DNA of 25,278 bases from a bacterium (GTDB lineage: Bacteria; Desulfobacterota; Anaeroferrophillalia; Anaeroferrophillales; Anaeroferrophillaceae), in the NCBI GenBank assembly GCA_029940125.1, contig JAOZRP010000005.1, forward strand, positions 1 to 25,278, given 5' to 3'. The notes under the pieces were generated by a model. That model was not told where the DNA came from. It was given only the letters and a program-made list of their open reading frames with translations, and made no database searches. Numbering within the stretch: position 1 is the stretch's first letter; every line of letters begins with the position of its first letter. The position numbers were made by a program, and so were the translations under genes. Below, piece after piece: positions 15,981 to 23,164 of the stretch.

Positions 15981-16040
15981 CCGGCATTTGCCACAGGAAT
16001 CACCTTTTCAGCAATCAGCCTGTCCTGTGGCAGATGCCGG
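15981..16040. other. Long near-perfect hairpin between convergent genes
   Basis: An 18-base arm (15981-15998, starting CCGGCATTTG) pairs with 16023-16040 (ending CAGATGCCGG) at 17 Watson-Crick positions plus one G-U wobble on the + strand RNA, with a 24-base loop. It lies between the synthetase and the oppositely oriented EFR1-type gene. Neither side has a T-run, so it is not a standard intrinsic terminator, but it could stop or stabilise both transcripts. A repeat-element origin is also possible. Confidence 0.6.
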
Positions 16041-16120
16041 ACAACCGGTGCCGGCAAAACCCAGCGGAATTACAAATAGAGAAACAAAGAAGCTGTCAAC
16101 CGCTGTCCTGAAAGTTACAG

Positions 16121-16927
16121 CTACATAAAGATTTCCGGTTCCTGTCTGGCCTGAGAGTGTTTACTCACCCAGTCAACGATCTTATTAATCATAGGATCAT
16201 CTATTACCCGGGCGCCGGCAGGACAGTTTTTTACGCAGGCATTACATAAGATGCAGGCAAGTTCATCCGTCACCACGGCATCTCCAACCGTAATGGCTCC
16301 TACGGGACAAAGCGACTCACAGTCTCCGCACAAGGTGCATTTTTCTTCCAGGGTCTTTGCGGCTTTATCGGCTAAAGCACTTCGGTCACGATCGATGTAA
16401 GGGATGTTTCCCGGCACTGCTACCCGGGAAACATCATCAATCGATTCCAGGTTTTCCATTTTGGACCGTATTTTAGTCCCAAAATCCCTGGCTTTAGCAA
16501 TATCGCTGCTATCCGGCCGACCATTGGCAATGGGCCTGTTCTCGGTAGCAAAAGAATGCTCACCAATAAAAGCCCCTCCGGCGATGGGAATAAAACCCAG
16601 ATTTTCAGCCAGATCGCTCAATTCCAGCAAAGCATCCTCGAAAGCCCTGTTCCCATAGACAACCACGACAGCCGCAGGAATTTTATCGGCCCTGAGCCGC
16701 TGCAGCCTGGAAACGGCCGTTTTTGCAACTCTCCCTTCATAAACAGGAGCACCTAAGACAACAAAATCATCCCGTATTTCCTCAAAACGGGAGGTGTCGG
16801 CCTCCGGCAGGGTTAGATCAAGATGCTGGACGGTTTCCGCCCCCAGACTGTCGGCAATGCTTTCAAGGATCTGCTTTGTCGTTCTCGTCGGTGAAAAGTA
16901 GACCAATTTTACGGTGTTTAACTTCAC
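16121..16927 (-). CDS. EFR1-type flavodoxin/2[4Fe-4S] ferredoxin fusion protein
   Basis: 268 residues from a GTG at 16927, chosen because AAGGAG (16943-16938) lies 10 bases upstream and the flavodoxin fold starts right after it; the frame upstream is not homologous. The N-terminal ~160 residues are flavodoxin-like, with the FMN phosphate loop YFSPTRTTKQI. The C-terminal part holds two four-cysteine clusters: CTLCGDCESLCP (C197, C200, C203, C207) and CILCNACVKNCP (C225, C228, C231, C235), each expected to bind a [4Fe-4S] cluster. The protein should be a cytoplasmic electron carrier common in anaerobes. Partner unknown; it stands alone, convergent with the synthetase gene. Confidence 0.88.
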   Translation of the reverse strand: MKLNTVKLVYFSPTRTTKQILESIADSLGAETVQHLDLTLPEADTSRFEEIRDDFVVLGAPVYEGRVAKTAVSRLQRLRADKIPAAVVVVYGNRAFEDALLELSDLAENLGFIPIAGGAFIGEHSFATENRPIANGRPDSSDIAKARDFGTKIRSKMENLESIDDVSRVAVPGNIPYIDRDRSALADKAAKTLEEKCTLCGDCESLCPVGAITVGDAVVTDELACILCNACVKNCPAGARVIDDPMINKIVDWVSKHSQARQEPEIFM

Positions 16928-17130
16928 GGATAGGCTTCTCCTTTTTGATTCCTTCGTTTCACGTTGACCGATTCCGTTGCCTTGTGACAATGAAGGCAAG
17001 ATACCTGGCTTTGAGAAACCAATGCCGAACCGGCAGGGTTGCCATTATGGTAATTCTTTAACGCAAGATATTGCCAACGGCATGGAATCCTGTCATTGAA
17101 CAAATCTTCAGTCAAAAAAACATTTTCACA

Positions 17131-17376
17131 TTAACATTGTTTTACTTTTACGTCAAACCTTCCAGGTTGGCTGGCAAATCGACTTTTCACCTGCATCACA
17201 TTACGCGGATACGATAAATCAGGAGGGATGCCCCCGATGCGCACATCCGGACGCTTTATGCCAACACGACTGTTCACATAATAAGTTTGCTGGTCTGGAA
17301 AAACGATTAAAAAGCTTGAAATCGATTCGAAGACAGTATAGTTCAGTGGTATGGTCAATAGTTCCGGAAACGGCAT
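17131..17376 (-). CDS. Doubtful small ORF, unknown
   Basis: 81 residues starting at ATG 17376, with AGGGG about 8 bases upstream. I do not recognise it. Composition is protein-like (DQQTYYVNSRVGIKRPDVRI, then PPDLSYPRN), with one hydrophobic patch (SSFLIVF) and a basic C-terminal end, FDVKVKQC. It has no signal peptide. The same frame continues past its TAA stop into a short segment with a CxxCH motif, so it may be the piece of a decayed larger gene rather than a working small protein. Confidence 0.3.
   Translation of the reverse strand: MPFPELLTIPLNYTVFESISSFLIVFPDQQTYYVNSRVGIKRPDVRIGGIPPDLSYPRNVMQVKSRFASQPGRFDVKVKQC
17316..17342 (+). promoter_or_regulatory. Weak candidate promoter for the Cache sensor gene
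   Basis: TTGAAA (17316-17321) and TATAGT (17337-17342) are separated by 15 bases, shorter than ideal. They lie about 70 bases upstream of the ATG at 17411. That ATG has no visible Shine-Dalgarno. Only suggestive. Confidence 0.25.
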
Positions 17377-17410
17377 AATTTCAACCCCTGAACCCCTGTT
17401 TTTATAACCT

Positions 17411-18985
17411 ATGTTAAGCATCTTCAAAAGCGGGCCGCGGAACATCCGCCAGCGCCTGCTGCGCGACATTATCCTGCTGATCGGCATCATTATCACGGCA
17501 TTGCTCGCCCTTGGCCTTTACATGGGCGGCAAAATCCGCCAGCAGGCCTCCGCGGCGATCATTTCCGACACCAGCCTGATCGTCAAGAAGAAATTCTACA
17601 GCTTCACGGAACCGGTGGAAACCTATCTTTCCATCGGCTGCCAGTGGGGCAGAAACGGCTTGTTCACCGAACTTGACGCGCCGGAACTTCGCAAAATCTT
17701 CATCCCCATGCTGACCACCCATTCATACATTTCAGCGGTAACCATCGCCGACAGCAGCGGCAGCGAATTTTTCCTCAAGCGTGACGGCAATGAATGGTTC
17801 AGCCGGTTGACCGAGACCAAAAACGGCAGGCGTTCCACTCAGGTGCAGCAGTGGCGGGAAAACGGGCAGGTACTGGAAAACCGACAGGAAAAAAGTGATT
17901 TCGATCCCCGTCAACGCCCCTGGTTTTTAAAAGCCGCCGCCAGGCCGGGAGAAATCTGCTGGACCGACCCCTACCACTTCTTTACCGCCGGCAGGCAGGG
18001 GGTAACCGCCTCGGTCGCCTGGCGCGGCAGCAACGGGAAAACCTTGTTCGTCATGGCCTTTGACCTGCTCGAGGACGACCTGCTTGCGTTCCTCAACCGC
18101 CTGGAAATTGCCGACCAGGGACACATCATCCTGCTGTCCCGCAACGGCTCCATCATCGCCCACAACCGCTCTGACCGCCTTAAAAGCATTGATGAAAGTC
18201 CACCGGTGGTTAAAGCGATCGAACTCTGGCAGCAGGGAAACAAAAAAGATGTGCACGCCCTGGAATTTTTCCTTGACCGGAACCGCTGGTGGGCGGGCTT
18301 CACCCCCCTCAAAACCGATGAGCCTTCCGCCTGGATTGCCGTGGTCATACCCGAGAATAAAATCATGGGCAGCGTGAAAAAACAATGGTCCCGGATCGCC
18401 ATGACTGCCACGTTCATCCTGGCGGCCGGCATTTTCCTGGCCCTGCTCCTGGTCAGGAAATACAGCTACCAGCTGCGGGATCTGCCACGGCAGAAAATTC
18501 ACGACCATGATTTTGAAAATGAGCTGTTCGCGCTCATCGCCGCCGGCGAAAGCACCAGTCTGGAGTTCAAGTCATCGGTGCGCATGAACCTGAATACCGG
18601 CAAAAGCGGCAAGGAAATCGAAATCGCCTGGCTGAAAACCGTGGTCGCCTTCATGAATTCGGACGGCGGCATCCTGCTGATCGGGGTCAACGACGACGGT
18701 GAAATCGTCGGCATTGACGCCGACGGCTTCGCCAGCGAGGACAAATGCCGCCTGCACTGCAAAAACCTGATCAACACCCACATCGGTCCGGAATTTTCCC
18801 GCTTCATCCACCTGAAGATGCGCCAGGTGCAGGGAAAAACCATCGTGGTCATCGAGTGTGAGCGGGTCCGCAAGCCCGTCTTTCTTACCGTGGGCAAAAA
18901 CGAGGATTTTTACGTGCGCTCCGGGCCGTCCAGCCTCAAGCTCAGCATGAGCCAGATGGCTAAATATCTCGATGAAAGAAGATAG
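17411..18985 (+). CDS. Membrane dCache sensor fused to a Schlafen-type AlbA_2 domain
   Basis: 524 residues. A short basic N-terminus is followed by TM1 (about 20-38, very hydrophobic), an extracytoplasmic region of ~290 residues with the dCache hallmark DPRQRPWF (about 164-171), TM2 (about 329-349) and a cytoplasmic C-terminus. The last ~150 residues match the Schlafen AlbA_2 (AAA_4) fold: GESTSLEFKSS with Glu380 and Glu385, NSDGGILLIGVNDDGEIVGI (Asp418), and the closing VFLTVGKNEDFYVRSGPSS. Cache domains sense small ligands; AlbA_2 domains occur in nucleic-acid-acting and regulatory proteins. There is no kinase, GGDEF or chemotaxis output, so AlbA_2 is the likely effector. A DUF815 ATPase gene follows 18 bases later, suggesting joint action. 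No good ribosome site is seen before the ATG. Confidence 0.85.
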   Translation: MLSIFKSGPRNIRQRLLRDIILLIGIIITALLALGLYMGGKIRQQASAAIISDTSLIVKKKFYSFTEPVETYLSIGCQWGRNGLFTELDAPELRKIFIPMLTTHSYISAVTIADSSGSEFFLKRDGNEWFSRLTETKNGRRSTQVQQWRENGQVLENRQEKSDFDPRQRPWFLKAAARPGEICWTDPYHFFTAGRQGVTASVAWRGSNGKTLFVMAFDLLEDDLLAFLNRLEIADQGHIILLSRNGSIIAHNRSDRLKSIDESPPVVKAIELWQQGNKKDVHALEFFLDRNRWWAGFTPLKTDEPSAWIAVVIPENKIMGSVKKQWSRIAMTATFILAAGIFLALLLVRKYSYQLRDLPRQKIHDHDFENELFALIAAGESTSLEFKSSVRMNLNTGKSGKEIEIAWLKTVVAFMNSDGGILLIGVNDDGEIVGIDADGFASEDKCRLHCKNLINTHIGPEFSRFIHLKMRQVQGKTIVVIECERVRKPVFLTVGKNEDFYVRSGPSSLKLSMSQMAKYLDERR

Positions 18986-19003
18986 ACAGTTCAAAGACGG
19001 ATT

Positions 19004-19768
19004 ATGGAAATAGCCTGGAAAGACACCTATGCCGCCGTCTGGCGGCCCTATCGGAAACACCTTCACCCGGTCCAGGCCCTTGACCCAGTCACCCTCGACT
19101 CGCTGATCGGCATCGAGCGGCAGAAGCAGCAGCTGACGGACAACACCAGGCGCTTTCTGGAACGGCAGCCGGCCAACAATGCCCTGCTCTGGGGAGCCCG
19201 GGGAACAGGAAAGTCATCCCTGGTCAAGGCGCTGCTGAACCACTACCATCCCCGGGGCCTGCGGATGATTGAAATCTACAAGGACAACCTGTATATCCTG
19301 CCGGAGATTGTCGATGAAATCCGCGACCTGTCCTATCGCTTCATCATCTTCCTTGACGACTTCACCTTTGAGGAACAGGACAACTCCTACATCCCGTTGA
19401 AAAGCGTCCTTGAAGGCAGCATTGAACAGCCCCCGGAAAACGTGCTGATCTACGCCACCTCAAACCGCCGCCACCTGCTGCCGGAGTATCTGCAGGACAA
19501 CCTGGACAGCCGGCTGGTAGATGGGGAACTGCATTACGCCGACGCTGTTGAAGAGCGGATTTCCCTGTCCGACCGCTTCGGCCTCTGGATTTCTTTCCAC
19601 CAGACCAACCTGCAGCAGTATCTGCGCATCGTGGACAGCTATTTTCCCGATTACCAGGGCAACCGTGAAGAGCTCCATGAAGCGGCCAGACTTTTTGCCA
19701 TGGCCAGGGGGTCCCGGAACGGCAGGACCGCAAAGCAGTTTTACAATTCCTACGTTCAACAAAGTTGA
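19004..19768 (+). CDS. DUF815-family AAA+ ATPase
   Basis: 254 residues. The family string DSLIGIERQKQQL precedes Walker A GARGTGKSS (64-72); Walker B is FIIFLDDF (113-120), with the sensor-1 Asn154 in YATSNRRHL and an arginine-finger-like RISLSDRFG (185-193). The protein is a small single-domain AAA+ without signal peptide or membrane segment. DUF815 proteins have no well-defined function that I can state. Translation starts 18 bases after the Cache-AlbA_2 gene with no strong ribosome site, so coupling to the upstream gene is likely. The following transporter gene is 28 bases downstream, and whether it belongs to the same unit functionally is unclear. Confidence 0.88.
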   Translation: MEIAWKDTYAAVWRPYRKHLHPVQALDPVTLDSLIGIERQKQQLTDNTRRFLERQPANNALLWGARGTGKSSLVKALLNHYHPRGLRMIEIYKDNLYILPEIVDEIRDLSYRFIIFLDDFTFEEQDNSYIPLKSVLEGSIEQPPENVLIYATSNRRHLLPEYLQDNLDSRLVDGELHYADAVEERISLSDRFGLWISFHQTNLQQYLRIVDSYFPDYQGNREELHEAARLFAMARGSRNGRTAKQFYNSYVQQS

Positions 19769-19796
19769 GTTCACCTTCACGCACGGGGAGAAAATC

Positions 19797-20339
19797 ATGA
19801 ACATGCCAAAGTCATGGCGTCCCTACCTCACCGGAGCCCTGGTGGGCCTGCTGGCCACCCTGTCGGTCCTGGTTTCCACCCAAACCCTGGGGAAGCCGAA
19901 ATACCTGGGGGCTTCAACAACGTTTGTCCGGGCCGCCGGCCTGATTGAGAAAAGCATCAGCGCCGAACATGTTGCCGAAAACAGCTACTACCAGGCCAAG
20001 AAAGTCAAAGTGGACTGGCAGTTCATGTTTGTCATCGGCATCCTGCTTGGCGCCTTTGCCGCTTCCCTGGGCGACCGCAGCTTCAAAATGGAGGGAGTGC
20101 CGCCCATTTGGAAAAAAAGGTTCGGCAATAAACCTGCCATCCGGGCGGCGGGAGCGTTTCTAGGCGGCATCGTGGCCATGTTCGGTGCCCGGCTGGCCGG
20201 CGGCTGCCCCAGCGGGCACGGACTCAGCGGCTTGATGCAGCTTTCGATCAGCGGCTTCCTGGCTATGGCCGGATTTTTCGGCGTTGGCATCCTGGCTGCT
20301 CGCCTGGTTTACCGGCCAGGGAAGGGAGGAAAATCATGA
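19797..20339 (+). CDS. YeeE/YedE-family sulfur-compound transporter, N-terminal half protein
   Basis: 180 residues from ATG 19797 with GGGGAG 7 bases upstream; the open frame further 5' runs inside the DUF815 gene and is not used. It has hydrophobic segments near 11-30, 78-96, 118-133 and 150-172 and the conserved cysteine motif GARLAGGCPSGHGLSG. The YeeE/YedE (PF04143) family includes thiosulfate importers (TsuA) and is normally one ~350-residue chain or a pair of half-size proteins. Here it is the pair form: the next gene overlaps by ATGA. Likely inner-membrane uptake of thiosulfate or another reduced sulfur compound. Confidence 0.87.
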   Translation: MNMPKSWRPYLTGALVGLLATLSVLVSTQTLGKPKYLGASTTFVRAAGLIEKSISAEHVAENSYYQAKKVKVDWQFMFVIGILLGAFAASLGDRSFKMEGVPPIWKKRFGNKPAIRAAGAFLGGIVAMFGARLAGGCPSGHGLSGLMQLSISGFLAMAGFFGVGILAARLVYRPGKGGKS

Positions 20340-20863
20340 ACGACATCACCCTGGGCCTGATTACCGGCATTATTTTCGGCATCCTGCTCCAACAGGGACG
20401 GGTGCTGCGCTTTGAAAAACAGGTTGGGGCCATGCTGCTCCAGGACATGACCATTCTCAAGTTCATGCTCTCGGCCATTATCGTCGGCACCGTCGGCATC
20501 AACCTGCTGGTCACTATGGGCTTGGCGCCTCTGAAAATCAAGGCAACCCACCTGGGGGCCAATTTGATCGGCGGCGCCCTCTTCGGCGCCGGCTGGGCGG
20601 TGATGGGCTACTGTCCCGGCACCTCGGTGGGAGCCCTGGGAGAAGGACGCTGGCACGCCGTCTGGGCCATTCTCGGAATGCTGGTCGGAGCGGCAATCTA
20701 CGCCGAAGTCTACCCGCTCATGAAAAGCAGCATCCTTACCTGGGGCAGCTACGGCAAAATAACCCTGCCCGGGATCTTGGGGGTTTCACCATGGATCGTC
20801 ATTCCCGTTTTCATCATCGCCCTGCTGTTTCTCTTCGCCTGGTTTGAAAAGCTGGATATTTAA
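20336..20863 (+). CDS. YeeE/YedE-family sulfur-compound transporter, C-terminal half protein
   Basis: 175 residues, overlapping the previous gene by four bases (ATGA) with GGGAGGA just upstream, so the two are translated together. Multiple membrane segments: residues 4-20, about 42-63, 76-96, 108-125 and 146-167. The second conserved cysteine motif of the family is present as GYCPGTSVGALGEG. In the single-chain transporter the two cysteine motifs line the pore and hand over the sulfur substrate; in this organism each half supplies one. The gene is convergent with the mutY-like gene, leaving 29 bases without a clear terminator. Confidence 0.87.
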   Translation: MNDITLGLITGIIFGILLQQGRVLRFEKQVGAMLLQDMTILKFMLSAIIVGTVGINLLVTMGLAPLKIKATHLGANLIGGALFGAGWAVMGYCPGTSVGALGEGRWHAVWAILGMLVGAAIYAEVYPLMKSSILTWGSYGKITLPGILGVSPWIVIPVFIIALLFLFAWFEKLDI

Positions 20864-20892
20864 ATGTCTTCAGGGCGGGGTTGCGGCTGCCG

Positions 20893-21675
20893 TCATTTGG
20901 GAATAAAAAGCATATTATCTTCCCGGCGGCACAAGCCTTCTCTGAGCAGTCCCCGGAGGGCGGCCGGGAAGCGCTCGTCACCCTCAAAATACTGGCAGGG
21001 CAGTTGGCCTTTCTGCAGCAATTCCCGCAGGATTTCCGCCCGCAGCTGCCGCACCGACCCGGCAAACTTCCCCTGCCTTGACACCGGTGAAATTCCGCTT
21101 TTGGCCGCCGTCAGGTGCAGCGCTCCGTAATCCATCAAGGCGTTGTGCCAGTCGCGGCTCCTGCCGATCGGCAGGCAGCGTTCCGCCAACTGGCGGAGGT
21201 CCGCCGTCGACGGGTTCTGCAGGGAGAATTCAGCCATCAGGATCCGGCGGATATTGGTGTCAACCGCCGCCAGGTTTTCGTTAGCGGCAAAAATGCGCAC
21301 CGCCCTGGAGGTATATTCCCCGACCCCGGGAAGATTTCGATATTCACGGCAGGCAGCCAGGACGTCGCCGGCATAGTCGGCCGTTATTCTTTTTGCCGTT
21401 TCCAGCAGACGCATGGCCCGATTGTTGTATCCCAGCCCCATCCATTGTTCCAAAACTTCCTGCAGGGATGCTCCGGCCAGAGCATCCACGGAATCCCATC
21501 GTTCCAGCCAGCGTTCATAAAAGGGAATGACCCGCTCAACCTGGGTCTGCTGCAGCATGATTTCAGACACCAGGATGCGGTAGGGATCCGTTGTCCGCCG
21601 CCAGGGAAGATCCCTGCCCTGCCGCCGATAAAAGGCGAATATTTTCTCCTGAAATTTCCTGATTGCGGTTGACAC
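20893..21675 (-). CDS. mutY: MutY-like A/G-specific adenine DNA glycosylase lacking the iron-sulfur cluster
   Basis: 260 residues from a GTG at 21675 preceded by GGGAG (spacing 4); a TTG at 21714 is the alternative and would add 13 residues. The HhH-GPD fold is clear: DLPWRRTTDPYRILVSEIML with the catalytic Glu in SEIMLQQTQ, the helix-hairpin-helix LPGVGEYTSRAV, and the active-site Asp in AAVDTNIRR. It would remove adenine mispaired with oxidised guanine. After DYGALHLTAAKSG, where MutY normally carries C-x6-C-x2-C-x5-C, no cysteine occurs, so no [4Fe-4S] cluster can bind. The NUDIX-like C-terminal domain that reads 8-oxoguanine is also missing; the protein ends about 50 residues later. Another HhH-GPD mismatch specificity is possible. 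Confidence 0.85.
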   Translation of the reverse strand: MSTAIRKFQEKIFAFYRRQGRDLPWRRTTDPYRILVSEIMLQQTQVERVIPFYERWLERWDSVDALAGASLQEVLEQWMGLGYNNRAMRLLETAKRITADYAGDVLAACREYRNLPGVGEYTSRAVRIFAANENLAAVDTNIRRILMAEFSLQNPSTADLRQLAERCLPIGRSRDWHNALMDYGALHLTAAKSGISPVSRQGKFAGSVRQLRAEILRELLQKGQLPCQYFEGDERFPAALRGLLREGLCRREDNMLFIPK

Positions 21676-21768
21676 TTTTCTCCCTTTTGACAAAAAACAG
21701 GAAACTTGATTCAAACAGCTTCCAAAATTAAAAATGATGTCTCATTATCTGGCCGTCAACTTTTCAGC

Positions 21769-21809
21769 AAAAAAAAAGGCATCCCGCCACGAAAGCGGGA
21801 TGCCTTTTT
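21769..21809 (-). terminator. Bidirectional intrinsic terminator after the cold-shock gene
   Basis: GGCATCCCGC (21778-21787) and GCGGGATGCC (21795-21804) form a perfect 10-bp stem with a 7-base loop. On the - strand it is followed by nine T residues (complement of 21777-21769); on the + strand by five T (21805-21809). It therefore ends the cold-shock transcript, leaving the mutY-like gene behind it to its own promoter. Confidence 0.92.
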
Positions 21810-21825
21810 ACGCATAGTTGCTTAT

Positions 21826-22026
21826 TTACAGCTTTTTGACATTCTCAGCTGCCGGACCTTTTTGCCCCTGGCCGACGTCAAATGAGACGCGATCACCTTC
21901 GGAAAGGGATTTAAATCCAGTTCCTTCAATCGCTGAATGATGCACAAAAATGTCATCACCACTGTCCTGCTCAATAAAACCATACCCTTTTTGGTCGTTA
22001 AACCATTTTACTGTTCCTTCTGCCAA
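21826..22026 (-). CDS. csp: Cold-shock domain protein (CspA family)
   Basis: 66 residues, a single cold-shock domain and the full length of the family. RNA-binding motifs RNP1 (KGYGFIE) and RNP2 (DIFVHHSAI) are present, as is the closing GPAAENVKKL. It should bind single-stranded RNA or DNA and melt mRNA structure. The start is a TTG at 22026 (family N-terminus xAEGTVKWFND), supported by a GGAGGA site 7 bases upstream; the longer frame from 22092 is unsupported by homology. A consensus promoter at 22131-22159 gives a ~100-base leader, a layout typical of regulated csp mRNAs. A strong terminator follows the stop codon. Confidence 0.94.
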   Translation of the reverse strand: MAEGTVKWFNDQKGYGFIEQDSGDDIFVHHSAIEGTGFKSLSEGDRVSFDVGQGQKGPAAENVKKL

Positions 22027-22033
22027 TGTTCTG

Positions 22034-22039
22034 TCCTCC
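22034..22039 (-). promoter_or_regulatory. Ribosome binding site fixing the TTG start of csp
   Basis: On the - strand this reads GGAGGA, seven bases before TTG at 22026-22024. It is the strongest Shine-Dalgarno in the region and agrees with the homology-based start, so the rare TTG codon is believable. Confidence 0.75.
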
Positions 22040-22130
22040 AAAATAGGTTGCTCTGAATCAGCCTGAACCGGCACCCAACGCCATAACAGCATGGCATTTC
22101 TTCTGAAGCCGCTGACGATTCAGTTGAGCC

Positions 22131-22159
22131 TTTATAATTGAAACGCCAGGAAAAGTCAA
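22131..22159 (-). promoter_or_regulatory. Sigma-70-type promoter of the cold-shock gene
   Basis: On the - strand, TTGACT (22159-22154), a 17-base spacer, then TATAAA (22136-22131). Each box is one mismatch from consensus with ideal spacing. Predicted transcription start is near 22124, giving a leader of about 100 bases before the TTG start. Confidence 0.75.
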
Positions 22160-22216
22160 CCAAAAAAATCACCATTATACAAAATAAAATCTTCCCGGCT
22201 GTCATCGAGGTTTTGC

Positions 22217-22246
22217 TTGACTCATCGGCGGAATTTAATCTAAGAT
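22217..22246 (+). promoter_or_regulatory. Candidate promoter of the aminotransferase operon
   Basis: TTGACT (22217-22222) and TAAGAT (22241-22246) are spaced by 18 bases, about 80 bases before the ATG at 22328. The downstream sequence holds no clear operator. Moderate match only. Confidence 0.5.
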
Positions 22247-22327
22247 TCCAAGCGGTTTTACAGCCCTTAGAGCAAAGCAAAATATGACGCCGTCACTTCA
22301 TCAACCGGAAAGGAAACAGGAGCCTAC

Positions 22328-23164
22328 ATGGAGGATTTAGCTTACATCAACAATGAATTCATCCCCGCAGACCAAGCCCGCGTATCCATTAATGACCGGG
22401 GCTACACCTTTGCCGACGGCGTCTATGAAGTCATCTGTACCAGGGAGGGAGGACGGCCTTTTTTGATGGCGGAACACTTTCAACGGTTGGAACGGAGCGC
22501 CGCCGGGGTGGACATTCCCCTGCCGCCTTCCTATGAAAACTGGCCGGACATCATTGCCGAGGGCATCAAGCGGGCCGGATTTCCGGAAACCATGATCTAC
22601 ATCCAGCTCACCCGGGGGGTCATCCCCAGGCACCACAGCTTCCCGGAGCCCCTGGAACCGCAGCTGCTGATGACCTTTCGCCCCCGTCCCCAGCATGACG
22701 ACAGCTTCTACAACCAGGGACGGCAGGCCATTACCGTCGAAGAAATGCGCTGGAACCGCTGCTACCTGAAAACCATCGCCCTGCTGCCCAACATCCTGAT
22801 GAAGCAAAAGGCGCACCGCCAGGGATGCCAGGAGGCCTTTTTCATCTCTGAAAAGGATGAAGTCCACGAGGCCTGCGCCGCCAACATTTTCCTGGTCAAG
22901 GACGGCGTCATTATCACTCCCGAGTTGAACAATTACATTCTGCCAGGCATTTCGCGGCAGTACATCATTGACCGGGCCCGGGAAACGGGCATGCAAATCA
23001 TCTGCCGTACCTGTTACCTGGAAGAGATGCTGGCCGCCGATGAGGTGTTCATCACCAGCACCACCGTGGACGCCATGCCGATTACCAGGGTGGACAACCG
23101 GCAGATCGGCAGCGGCACCCCAGGTCCGATCACCGAAAAAGTAAGGAGGTTGTTCCCGTCATGA
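22328..23164 (+). CDS. dat: D-amino-acid aminotransferase (class IV, PLP)
   Basis: 278 residues, typical length. Fold type IV aminotransferase that transfers amino groups between D-amino acids and 2-oxo acids, giving D-Ala/D-Glu interconversion for cell-wall synthesis or degradation of D-amino acids. Marks: YINNEFIPADQARVSINDRG at the N-terminus, YIQLTRGVIPRHHSFPEP (91-108), with the Arg and His that hold the substrate carboxylate in Dat rather than in branched-chain enzymes, and the PLP lysine K148 in CYLKTIALLPN. Glu180 in VHEACAAN fits the pyridine-contact Glu. A CAGGAG site precedes the ATG. It overlaps the next aminotransferase gene by four bases. Confidence 0.88.
   Translation: MEDLAYINNEFIPADQARVSINDRGYTFADGVYEVICTREGGRPFLMAEHFQRLERSAAGVDIPLPPSYENWPDIIAEGIKRAGFPETMIYIQLTRGVIPRHHSFPEPLEPQLLMTFRPRPQHDDSFYNQGRQAITVEEMRWNRCYLKTIALLPNILMKQKAHRQGCQEAFFISEKDEVHEACAANIFLVKDGVIITPELNNYILPGISRQYIIDRARETGMQIICRTCYLEEMLAADEVFITSTTVDAMPITRVDNRQIGSGTPGPITEKVRRLFPS

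Larger units (their letters stand above)
16928..17410. other. 483-base stretch without a confirmed gene
   Basis: This region separates the two divergently transcribed genes EFR1 (-) and the Cache sensor (+). It must carry both promoters. The only coding hint is on the - strand: an 81-codon frame (17376-17131), then after an in-frame TAA another 63 codons in the same frame (17115-16924) containing CLHCHK, a CxxCH-type motif. No RNA gene or repeat was recognised. Confidence 0.5.

Noticed and set aside
17131..17133. Stop codon between two cysteine-containing segments as recoded selenocysteine or pyrrolysine
   Set aside because: The codon is TAA, not TGA or TAG, so these recoding routes do not apply.
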